Positions 6,017 through 13,000 of a DNA stretch of 14,222 nucleotides are shown piece by piece; position 1 is the stretch's first letter, and the number at the start of each line of letters is the position of its first letter. The stretch comes from Betaproteobacteria bacterium. Its GTDB lineage: Bacteria; Pseudomonadota; Gammaproteobacteria; Burkholderiales; Usitatibacteraceae. Below the pieces are notes generated by a model. That model made no database searches and was not told the origin of the DNA. It worked only from the letters and a program-made list of their open reading frames with translations. The position numbers and the translations under genes are program-made. The stretch covers positions 1 to 14,222 of the forward strand of contig JAAOZZ010000155.1 of the NCBI GenBank assembly GCA_012274175.1, written 5' to 3'.

Positions 6017-6452
6017 CGCCGGCGCCTTGCAGGTCCTGGCGCAGGGCCGCCTCGTCGCCGGCGCCTCGCGGGTCCTGCCGCAGGGCTGTCTCGTCGCCCT
6101 TCAGGATCGCGATCGTCTCGCCCAGGGCGGGCCGGCGCTTCCTCGAGGCGAGGTAGATGTACGCGAGCCCTCCGCCGCCGATCGCGAGGAAGGCCGCCGC
6201 GAAGCAGGCGAGGATCGCGGGGCGGTTCTCCTCGGACGACCACAGCACGAGGGCGCAGATCGCGAGCGCGAGGCCGAAGGTCACGAGGTAGAGGGCGGCC
6301 ACGGCGACCATCACGAAGCGCGCGATCCACGCCTTTTCCTCGGCGAGCTCGATCACCAGCAGCTCGAGGCGCGTGCGCACGGCGCGAAGGCCCGTCGACG
6401 CGAGTCCCTTCACGTCGTCCACGATGCTCCTCGCTTCGCCGAAAAGCCCCAT
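6009..6452 (-). CDS. YqjE/phage-holin-family membrane protein (Phage_holin_3_6)
   Basis: The 147-residue product has an amphipathic N terminus (MGLFGEARSIVDDVKGLASTGLRAVRTRLELLVIELAEEK) and two transmembrane helices at about 44-70 and 77-101, separated by SSEENRP. That is the standard layout of the YqjE/holin-superfamily-III proteins. Despite the family name there is no phage context; these are chromosomal inner-membrane proteins co-transcribed with DUF883 genes. The start at 6452 lies 8 nt after the DUF883 stop, with GAGG as ribosome site. The cytosolic tail (120-145) is a 13-residue unit repeated twice (DETALRQDPRGAG / DEAALRQDLQGAG), not something I know as a family feature. The last 8 nt overlap the YqjK-like start. 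Confidence 0.88.
   Translation of the reverse strand: MGLFGEARSIVDDVKGLASTGLRAVRTRLELLVIELAEEKAWIARFVMVAVAALYLVTFGLALAICALVLWSSEENRPAILACFAAAFLAIGGGGLAYIYLASRKRRPALGETIAILKGDETALRQDPRGAGDEAALRQDLQGAGDD
6016..6093. repeat. 39-bp tandem duplication inside yqjE-like gene
   Basis: Two adjacent 39-bp units, 6016-6054 and 6055-6093, differ at only about five or six positions and encode the duplicated 13-residue tail of the holin-like protein. Similarity ends abruptly at 6098. The copy number could vary between strains by replication slippage without breaking the frame. Confidence 0.8.
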
Positions 6453-6460
6453 GGAGCGCC

Positions 6461-6766
6461 TCAGCGCCGGGCGACGAGGAAGCCCACGAGCGCGCCCACC
6501 GCCGCGCTGATGCCCACGGCCCGCCAGGGATTGGCGCGCACGTATTCATCGGTGTTCGCCACCGCGACGCGGGCCCCGTCCTGCACCGAGCGCTGCAGCT
6601 CGGCCAAGGAGGCGCGCGCGGTGTCGATCTGCGATTGCACCTTCGTGCGCATCTCGGTGATCTTGCCCTCGCCCTCGCTGCGCACGGTCTTCAGCAGGTC
6701 CTGGGCGTCCTCCACGACGTTCTGGATGTCGCGGGCGATGGGATTCGGTTCGGCGGTCACGCGCAT
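6461..6766 (-). CDS. DUF883 (YqjD/ElaB-type) membrane-anchored protein
   Basis: The 101-residue product has a long hydrophilic helix with heptad-like spacing (about 10-70: ARDIQNVVEDAQDLLKTV, EGKITEMRTKVQSQIDTARASL) and then the signature C-terminal anchor NPWRAVGISAAVGALVGFLVARR. The motif DEYVRANPWRAVG before the anchor is diagnostic for DUF883. E. coli members sit in the inner membrane by this tail and bind ribosomes in stationary phase; that role here is inferred. The start at 6766 has GAGGAG 8 nt upstream, and a longer in-frame reading to 6922 lacks coding character. It is the first gene of the leftward operon, divergent from the BON lipoprotein gene across 259 bp. Confidence 0.92.
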   Translation of the reverse strand: MRVTAEPNPIARDIQNVVEDAQDLLKTVRSEGEGKITEMRTKVQSQIDTARASLAELQRSVQDGARVAVANTDEYVRANPWRAVGISAAVGALVGFLVARR

Positions 6767-6872
6767 GGCTTTCTCCTCGGGGTGTGGAAATGATCCGGCT
6801 GCACTCAAGCTTAGGCAGTCGCCGCGGCGCGCTCTGTCGGAACGGCGCGCGGCCGGCCGTCCCGAATCTCCT

Positions 6873-6911
6873 ATTCCGGCGTCGGAATGCGCCGACGCGC
6901 GTGCGTCGGCG
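6873..6911. promoter_or_regulatory. Pair of adjacent dyads in the divergent stress-gene promoter region
   Basis: ATTCCG-GCGT-CGGAAT (6873-6888) is followed directly by CGCCGACGC-GCGT-GCGTCGGCG (6890-6911). Both are perfect stems around the same GCGT centre. CGTCGG at 6880-6885 can alternatively pair with CCGACG at 6892-6897, so the arms are interchangeable. The block is midway in the 259-bp gap 6767-7025 between two divergent operons and could be a shared operator. The rest of the gap shows a weak -10-like CTACGAT at 6965-6971 for the BON gene, without a clear -35. Confidence 0.45.
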
Positions 6912-7025
6912 GGGACCGACACGGGATCGCGGGAAGCGCCGACGGTGCCGCGCCGCGCGGCGAACTACGATGCTGGAGTCCGCCGGCGACCCGATTGCCG
7001 GTACCTTCCCTTGCAAGGAGGCGTC

Positions 7026-7493
7026 ATGAGAACGATTGCACTGCGCGCGGCCATCGTCGCCGCGCTCGCCACTACCACGCTCGCCGCGTGCGACCGCCAG
7101 GACATGGCCCGCGCCGAGCGCGACGGCGCGGCCGTGGGCCGCAAGGCCGACGACGCGCTCGCGCACGCCGGGGACTCGCTCGCCCAAGCGGGCAAGAAAG
7201 CCGAGGAGAAGACCCGGGAGGCGCTCGCGTCCGTCGAAAGCTCGATGCCCGCCGACGGCACCGCGGCGCACTCGGCGATGAGCGACACCGCGATTACCGC
7301 GTCGATCAAGGCGGATTTCATCAAGGACCCGGACCTGAGCGTGCTCAAGATCGACGTCGATACCCGGGAAGGGGTCGTCACGCTGAACGGCCTCGCGGAC
7401 AACGACGCCGCCCGCAGCCGCGCCGAGCGCATCGCGAGCGGCGTGAAGGGCGTGCGCCAGGTGCGCAACTTCCTCGTCACCAAGAAGGCGTGA
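7026..7493 (+). CDS. BON-domain lipoprotein (OsmY-like)
   Basis: A 155-residue envelope protein. The signal ALATTTLAAC marks Cys22 as a lipidation site. Residues 25-80 form a charged Ala-rich helical linker, and a BON domain occupies about 86-153: SDTAITASIKADFIKDPDL, then VLKIDVDTREGVVTLNGLADNDAARSRAERIASGVKGV and closing VRNFLV, with the conserved Gly of VVTLNG. BON domains bind phospholipid surfaces; OsmY and DolP relatives maintain the envelope under osmotic stress. The start at 7026 has a near-perfect AAGGAGG 5 nt upstream, predicting strong translation. It is monocistronic and divergent from the DUF883 operon, which suggests co-regulation with those stress-type membrane genes. Confidence 0.93.
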   Translation: MRTIALRAAIVAALATTTLAACDRQDMARAERDGAAVGRKADDALAHAGDSLAQAGKKAEEKTREALASVESSMPADGTAAHSAMSDTAITASIKADFIKDPDLSVLKIDVDTREGVVTLNGLADNDAARSRAERIASGVKGVRQVRNFLVTKKA

Positions 7494-7504
7494 GGCCCGC
7501 GCGG

Positions 7505-7550
7505 CGCGGCGCCGCGTAACGTTTCGCAAGGTTCGGGAAGGAAACGTCAC
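7505..7550. promoter_or_regulatory. GC palindrome plus 10-bp-phased repeats ahead of rstAB
   Basis: CGCGGCGCCGCG at 7505-7516 is a perfect palindrome 12 bp after the BON gene stop; it lacks a U-tract. Beginning at its last base, four related pentamers recur every 10 bp: GTAAC (7516), GCAAG (7526), GGAAG (7536), GTCAC (7546). ACGTTTC (7519-7525) and GAAACGT (7541-7547) also form a dyad. OmpR/RstA-class regulators bind direct repeats about one helical turn apart, so this is a candidate autoregulatory site. It lies 36-70 bp upstream of the start at 7586. Confidence 0.35.
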
Positions 7551-7585
7551 CGCCCGTGCGGGGGGGCGTGGAGTATCCTTCCCCC

Positions 7586-8203
7586 ATGCGCGCCGCCGAG
7601 TACACCCTCGCCCGCGAGCCGGGCGCCGCCGCCGTCCAGCGCCGATCCCGCGTGCTGCTGGTGGAGGACAGCGCGCGGCTCGCCGCGTCGATCCGCGACT
7701 ACCTGGAGCGCCATCCCTTCGAGGTGTTCATCGAAAGCGACGGGCTCGCGGTGGCCGAGCGCTTCGAGCGCCTGAAGCCCGACCTGGTGATCCTCGACCT
7801 CATGCTGCCGGGCCGGGACGGGCTCACGCTGTGCCGGGAGCTGCGCCGCAACCACCGCGTCCCGATCCTCATCCTCACCGCGAAGGGCGAGAACATCGAC
7901 CAGGTGCTGGGCCTGGAGATGGGCGCGGACGACTACGTGGTGAAGCCCGTGGAGCCGCGCGTGCTGCTCGCGCGCGTGGAAGCGCTGCTGCGCCGCGCGC
8001 GCGCCGCGCCGCCGCAGCCGCGGGAGGACAAGCTCGCCGCGGGCCGGGTCGAGATCGACGCCGCGCGCCGCGGCGCGAGCCTCGACCGCTCCATCGACGC
8101 GCGCATCTGCCGCCTGCGCAGGAAGCTCCAGGAAGCGGGCGGCAGCGAAGCGATGATCAAGACCGTGCGACTGCGGGGCTACCTCTTCACCGGCGACGCA
8201 TAG
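7586..8203 (+). CDS. rstA: RstA-like response regulator with internally deleted DNA-binding domain
   Basis: The 205-residue product (from the ATG at 7586; a GTG at 7556 would add 10) has an intact receiver at about 21-138: Glu27-Asp28, phospho-acceptor Asp71 in LVILDLMLPGRDG, Thr98 and Lys120 in DYVVKPVEP. The output domain is abnormal. LAAGRVEIDAARR (first strands of an OmpR-type winged helix) passes after only GASL straight to DRSIDARICRLRRKL (recognition helix) and IKTVRLRGYLF (wing). The usual 43-47 residues between, including the LTxxEFxLL helix and the VxSRxxL helix, are absent. RstA is normally about 235-240 residues. The gap is in frame, at codons near 8072-8086, on a 14-bp palindrome (8064-8077). 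DNA binding is probably lost or altered. The kinase gene follows after 34 bp. Confidence 0.88.
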   Translation: MRAAEYTLAREPGAAAVQRRSRVLLVEDSARLAASIRDYLERHPFEVFIESDGLAVAERFERLKPDLVILDLMLPGRDGLTLCRELRRNHRVPILILTAKGENIDQVLGLEMGADDYVVKPVEPRVLLARVEALLRRARAAPPQPREDKLAAGRVEIDAARRGASLDRSIDARICRLRRKLQEAGGSEAMIKTVRLRGYLFTGDA

Positions 8204-8237
8204 CGCGCCGCCGCGATAGCCCCGGCCTGCCCCGCCG

Positions 8238-9536
8238 ATGCTGCGCCTGTTCCTGCGCCTGTACCTGTTCCTCATGCTGCCGGCCACGGCGGCGTTCGTG
8301 CTCTTCATGTACGTGACCGACCAGGTGATGGTGCAGCTGCACGCCGAGGAGCAGCGCGCGCGCGCCGGCGTCGCGTTCGACCGCGCCGAGCGCATCATCA
8401 CCAACACGCGCGTTCCCGACTGGCAGGGGCGGTTGAAGGAGATCGAGAAGACCTTCCGCGTCGAGCACCAGATCGTGCCGCTCGACCGCGCGCTCGACGA
8501 TTTCTTCATGTCGCCTTCGGAACGGGAGCGGCTGCGCGTGGGCGACGTGGCCTTCCGCGACCGGCCCGGGGGCGGCGCGGTGTACCTGAGGCGGATCGGG
8601 CAGACGGACCGGGCGCTGCGCATCGAGTGGGTCGGCGCCTACGAATACCTGACGGTGTACTACGCCATCATCCTGGCACTCGTGACCCTGGGGCTGTGCG
8701 CGATCCTGTGGCGCTGGACGCACCCGCTGTGGCGCGATTTGGAAAGCCTCAAGGCGGCGACGGCACGGGTGGGCGAGGGCGACTTCGGCGTGCGGGCGCA
8801 GGTGGGCAAGGCGTCGCTGCTCAAGCCCATCGCCGATGCGTTCAACGTGATGGCCGGGCGCGTGCAGGCGCTGCTCCAGTCCCACCGCGACATGGAGCAG
8901 GGCGTGGCCCACGAGCTGAGGACGCCGCTCGCGCAGCTGAAGTTCGACCTCGAGCTTGCCCGCACGAGCGCAGACGCGGGCGATCGCGAGCTGCGCTTCA
9001 CGGCGATGGAACGGGACGTCGTGGACCTGGAGGAGCTGGTGGCGGAGCTGCTGCTGCTCGCGAACCTGCGGGAGGCGCCGCCGTACAACCCGCAGGAAGT
9101 GCCGGCGGTACAGCTCGTGGACGACGTGCTGCGCCGCGCCCAGGAGGAGATGCGCGCCACGGGACGCTCGATCGCGATCGACGCCCCGCGACACCTGCCG
9201 GAGAGCATCGCGTGCGACGCGAAGTTCCTCTCCCGCGCGCTCGCCAACGTGCTGCGTAACGCCGTGCGCTACGCGAAGTCCCGGGTGGCGATGACGGTGG
9301 AGCGCGCCGGCTCACACACCGTGATCAGCGTGGACGACGACGGACCCGGGGTCCCGCCCGGCGAGCGCCACCGGCTCTTCGAGCCCTTCACGCGCCTGGA
9401 GAACAGCCGCGGGCGCGACAGCGGGGGCGTGGGGCTGGGACTCGCGATCGTGAAGAGCGTCGCCGAATGGCACGGCGGGGAAGCGAACATCTCCGATTCC
9501 CCCCTGGGCGGCGCCCGGGTCTCCATCCGCTGGTAG
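8238..9536 (+). CDS. rstB: RstB-like sensor histidine kinase
   Basis: The 432-residue membrane kinase has TM1 at about 7-27, a periplasmic domain at 28-137 containing the RstB-like DWQGRLKEIEKTF, TM2 at about 138-158, then HAMP (159-212: HPLWRDLESLKAATARVGEGDF). The HisKA region holds His225 in GVAHELRTPLAQLKF. The ATPase core has the N box NVLRNAVRYA, G1 DDDGPGVP, F-box LFEPFTRLENSRGRD and G2 GGVGLGLAIV, ending LGGARVSIRW. Length and order equal those of E. coli RstB (about 433). All catalytic motifs look intact, in contrast to the damaged regulator upstream. The start at 8238 gives a proper N-terminal TM helix, but no clear ribosome site is visible, so translation may depend on the upstream gene. 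A hairpin terminator begins immediately after the stop. Confidence 0.94.
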   Translation: MLRLFLRLYLFLMLPATAAFVLFMYVTDQVMVQLHAEEQRARAGVAFDRAERIITNTRVPDWQGRLKEIEKTFRVEHQIVPLDRALDDFFMSPSERERLRVGDVAFRDRPGGGAVYLRRIGQTDRALRIEWVGAYEYLTVYYAIILALVTLGLCAILWRWTHPLWRDLESLKAATARVGEGDFGVRAQVGKASLLKPIADAFNVMAGRVQALLQSHRDMEQGVAHELRTPLAQLKFDLELARTSADAGDRELRFTAMERDVVDLEELVAELLLLANLREAPPYNPQEVPAVQLVDDVLRRAQEEMRATGRSIAIDAPRHLPESIACDAKFLSRALANVLRNAVRYAKSRVAMTVERAGSHTVISVDDDGPGVPPGERHRLFEPFTRLENSRGRDSGGVGLGLAIVKSVAEWHGGEANISDSPLGGARVSIRW

Positions 9537-9559
9537 AAATCGGGGTCTGTCCCCGATTT
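9537..9559. terminator. Hairpin terminator after rstB-like gene
   Basis: AAATCGGGG (9537-9545) and CCCCGATTT (9551-9559) are perfect complements around TCTGT. On the plus strand the stem ends in TTTATTTG. The stem starts one base after the kinase stop, and its right arm contains two bases of the opposing gene's TAA, so it probably works in both directions. The core GGGGTCTGTCCCC resembles short palindromes I recall as dispersed in many proteobacterial genomes, so it may also be a member of a repeat family. Confidence 0.7.
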
Positions 9560-9887
9560 ATTTGCGCACGATGTGGGCGAGGAATTCCTCGTTGGGGCAG
9601 AAGAGCGCGATGTCGTCCGGGGGCGCTTCGCGGATCCACTCGCGGCACTGCAGCCTTCTTTGGCAGGTGGCGCAGATGCGGCGAGCGGCATAGAACCTGC
9701 GCGCGAGGCCGGGGGTATCGACGTCGCGGACCGTGAGGCCGTAACGTCCCATCATCCGTGCGAGCAGCGCGGGTATGCCCGTGTCGACGACTTCGCGCTG
9801 GCTGTAGGCGAGCGCCACCGCCGCCACGATGGCCAGGCACAGCGCCAGCAGCCACGGGATCAAGGCGCTGTTGAGTATCGTTTCCAT
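9558..9887 (-). CDS. Small membrane protein with DUF6455-like cysteine motif
   Basis: The 109-residue product has one N-terminal transmembrane helix (about 9-28, LIPWLLALCLAIVAAVALAY) and a cytosolic or periplasmic domain with four conserved-looking cysteines: Cys72 and Cys75 in ICATCQRRLQC, Cys81 before REWI, and Cys97 in LFCPNEEFL. The CxxCx5CxxW...FCPN pattern matches DUF6455, whose members are small proteins of unknown function; metal or cluster binding is plausible but unproven. The start at 9887 has AAGGA 7 nt upstream; a longer in-frame reading to 9956 is only a basic low-complexity stretch. It stands alone between the rstB terminator and a 127-bp gap (9888-10014) that holds a T7 run but no clear promoter. 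Confidence 0.85.
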   Translation of the reverse strand: METILNSALIPWLLALCLAIVAAVALAYSQREVVDTGIPALLARMMGRYGLTVRDVDTPGLARRFYAARRICATCQRRLQCREWIREAPPDDIALFCPNEEFLAHIVRK

Positions 9888-10014
9888 GGAATTCCTTTCG
9901 CGATTCGTTCGTCGCCTTTTTTTGTACGCCCTTCGGCCGGGCGCGGTTTGCGCCAAATCAAGCGAATCGGGAAGGCGGAGCGATCACCGCCATGGGCAAT
10001 GACCGTCGCGGCGG

Positions 10015-13000
10015 TCACCGGCGAGCGGGCGAGCGGGCCTTGCGCGCCTTGCCGGCGGCGGGGCGCGCGCGGGCGGAGATCTTGCGGCGGGAGGCGAGCC
10101 AATGCTCGAATTCCTCCGCGGGCAGGGGCGGGCAGAGCAGGTAGCCCTGGCATGCGGAGCAGCCTTCGCGGGTGAGGAAGTTCAGCTGCGAGCGCTTCTC
10201 CACGCCCTCGGCCACCACTTCCAGGCCCAGGCCGCGCGCGAGGCCGATCACCGCGGAGACGATCGCCGCCCCGCCCGCCTTCTCGCCGCGGCGCGGGCCC
10301 GTCCCCGCGCCGTCGATGTCGGCCACGAAAGCCTTGTCGATCTTCAGCACGTCCACGGGCAAATGGCGCAGGTGCGAAAGGCTCGAGAAGCCGGTGCCGA
10401 AGTCGTCGATGGCGACGCGCACGCCCAGGCCGCGCAATTTCGCGAGCACGAGGCTCGCCCCGTCGACGTCGCGCACCATGCTGGTCTCCGTGATCTCGAA
10501 CTGGAGCCACCCCGGCTCGCACCCGGTGGCATGCAGCGTGCGCTTCAGGTCCGCGATCATCGCGGTGTCGCGCAGCTGTCCCGCGGACAGGTTCACGCAG
10601 ATCACGATGTCGCCCAGGCCCGCGTCGCGCCACGCCCGCGCCTGCCGGCACGAGCGCTCGAGCACCCAGTGGCCCACGGCGTGCCCCAGGCCCGATTCCT
10701 CGGCGAGCGGGATGAAGCCCTGGGGCAGCACGAGGCCGCGCTCCGGGTCGTTCCAGCGCAGGAGCGCCTCGGCGCGCAGCACGCGTCCCGAGGGAATGTC
10801 CACGATGGGCTGGTAGTGCAGCACGAGCTCGTCGCTCTTCAGCGCCCGGCGCAGCGCCGTCTCCACCTGCACGCGGTGCGCGCGCCGCGAAGCGAGCTCC
10901 GCGGAGAAGTTCCGGAAGCCGTTGCGGCCCAGCTCCTTGGCGTGGTACATCGCCGCGTCGGCGTTCTTGAGCAGCGTCTCGGCGTCGGTGCCGTCCTCGG
11001 GATGCAGCGCCAGGCCCAGGCTGCCGCTCACGTGGATCTCGTGGCCGTCGAGCTGGAACGGGCGGCAGACCTCCTCCAGGATCTTGCGCGCCACCAGCTC
11101 CGGGGCGTTCTCGTCGGGAAAATCCTCGAGCACCACCACGAACTCGTCGCCGGAGATGCGCGCGAGCACGTCGCTCTGGCGCAGTGCGGCGCGGATGCGC
11201 CGGGCGAGCTCCTTCAGCAGCGCGTCTCCCACGCGGTGGCCGAGGGAGTCGTTCACGTCCTTGAAGTGGTCCAGGTCGAGGAACATCACGCCCACGCGCC
11301 CATGGGAGCGGCGGGCGCGGGAGATCGCGGCGTCCAGCCGGTCGTTCAGCAGCACGCTGTTGGGCAGGCCGGTGAGGCCGTCGTGGGTGGCCATGTACTG
11401 CAGGCGCTCCTCGGCCTGGATGCGCGAGGACACGTCCTGTGCGAGGGAGAGGATGGAGATCACGCGCCCCAGCTCGTCGCGCAGGGCCGAGTTGTGCCAC
11501 TCCACCCAGATCACCGAGCCGTCCTTCCGATAGTTCCGGTGCAGGAGGGTCGCGTGGCGCTCGGGGCCTTCCACCAGGGCGCGGATCATGCGGCCCACCG
11601 CGGCCTCGTCCTCCTCGTAGACCAGGCGCCAGCCCCCGAGCGGGCGTCCCAGCGCCTCGTCGGCCTTCCAGCCGAAGATCGCCTCCGAATGCCCCGACCA
11701 GCGCACGATGCGCAGCTCCGTGTCCCATTCGATCACCGCGAGCGGCGTGTTGTCGAAGTGGGCCGAGAGGATGGTGTTGGCGCGCCGCAGCTCCTCCTCG
11801 ACCGTCTTCTGGTCGTGGATGTCGCTCGTGGTGGCGTAGTAGCCCAGGTATTGACCGTCCACGATGCGGGGCGTGAGGCGCACGGTCATCCAGCGGGACT
11901 TGCCGTCGGCGAAGCGCACGAGCCGCTCGACGGAGAGGGTCTCGCCCGCGCGCACGCGGTCCAGGTGCGGCTGCAGGTGGTGGAAGCGGTCGTCGCCCAG
12001 CACGTCGCGCACCAGGCGCCCCACGATGTCCTCGGCGCTGCGGCCGATGTAGGCGAGGAAGGCGTCGTTCACGTAGCGGTAGCGCGTCTCGGCGTCCACG
12101 TAGCACATGGGCGTGGGGATCGAGTCGATCACCTGGCGCAGCTGCCGTTCCTTGTCCTCGACATCCGCCTGGGCCTCCTTCACCTCGTGGATGTCGTGGC
12201 TCACCACGTACATGCCGACCACGCGCCGGTCCTCGTCGAAGTGCGGCACCGCCTTCACGTGGAACCAGTGGTTGGTGCCGTCGGGCAGGGGAATCTGGCG
12301 CTCGTAGGTGGCGACCTCGCCGTGATCGAGCACGCGCTGGGTGCGCTCGGCGATCCAGGCGGCCACTTCCGTTCCCATGAGCTGGGCGGTGGTCTTGCCG
12401 ACGATCTCCTCGACGGGCACGCCGCGCAGCGCGGCGAACTGGCGGTTGGCGAAGCGGATGCGCCGGTCGCGATCGAGGTAGGCGACGGAATCGGGGATGT
12501 TGTCGGCGAAGAGCCGCAACTGCTCCTGCTGGGAACGCAGGCGCTCCTCGGCGAGCTTCATGTCGTGGATGTCGCTGCCCACGATGTAGTAGCCGTTGAA
12601 GTGCCCCTCCTCGTCCATGATCGGCGCCAGGCGCACGAGGTGCCAGCGGGCTTCGCCGCCGGGCGGACCGACCAGGCGCTCGTAGGTGCAGGTCTCCCCG
12701 GCGCGCAGCCGCTCGACGAAGGGCTCGAAGTAGAGGGGAGAGGCCTCGGGACCCAGCACCTCGGAGACAGGGCGCCCGACGATCTCCTCCAGGGCCACGC
12801 CGCGGATGCGCTGGAAAACCTTGTTCGCGAAGAGGTAGCGGAACTGGGAATCCACCACCGCGATCGGACCGGGAATGTTCTCGGCGAAGTAGCGCAGCTG
12901 CGCTTCCTGGTGCTCGAGCGCCTCGCGCATGCGGTGATCGTGGTCCACGTCGATGATGAGCGTGTAGATGCCCAGCACCGTCCCGTCGGGGCCCACGTCG

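Noticed and set aside
6009..6452. Holin-family protein as evidence of a prophage
   Set aside because: No endolysin, structural, integrase or attachment features nearby; the YqjE-type genes are normal chromosomal members of the yqjD cluster.
7505..7516. CGCGGCGCCGCG as terminator of the BON gene
   Set aside because: Short self-complementary GC word without loop or U-tract; noted only as part of the intergenic description.
9917..9923. Run of seven T as a plus-strand terminator
   Set aside because: No stable stem directly precedes it, and no plus-strand gene ends there; the rstB-like gene already has a hairpin at 9537-9559.
10000..10017. TGACCG/CGGTCA stem at the stop of the PAS-GGDEF-EAL gene
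   Set aside because: Only 6 bp in a GC-rich context with no U-run on the minus strand; expected by chance.
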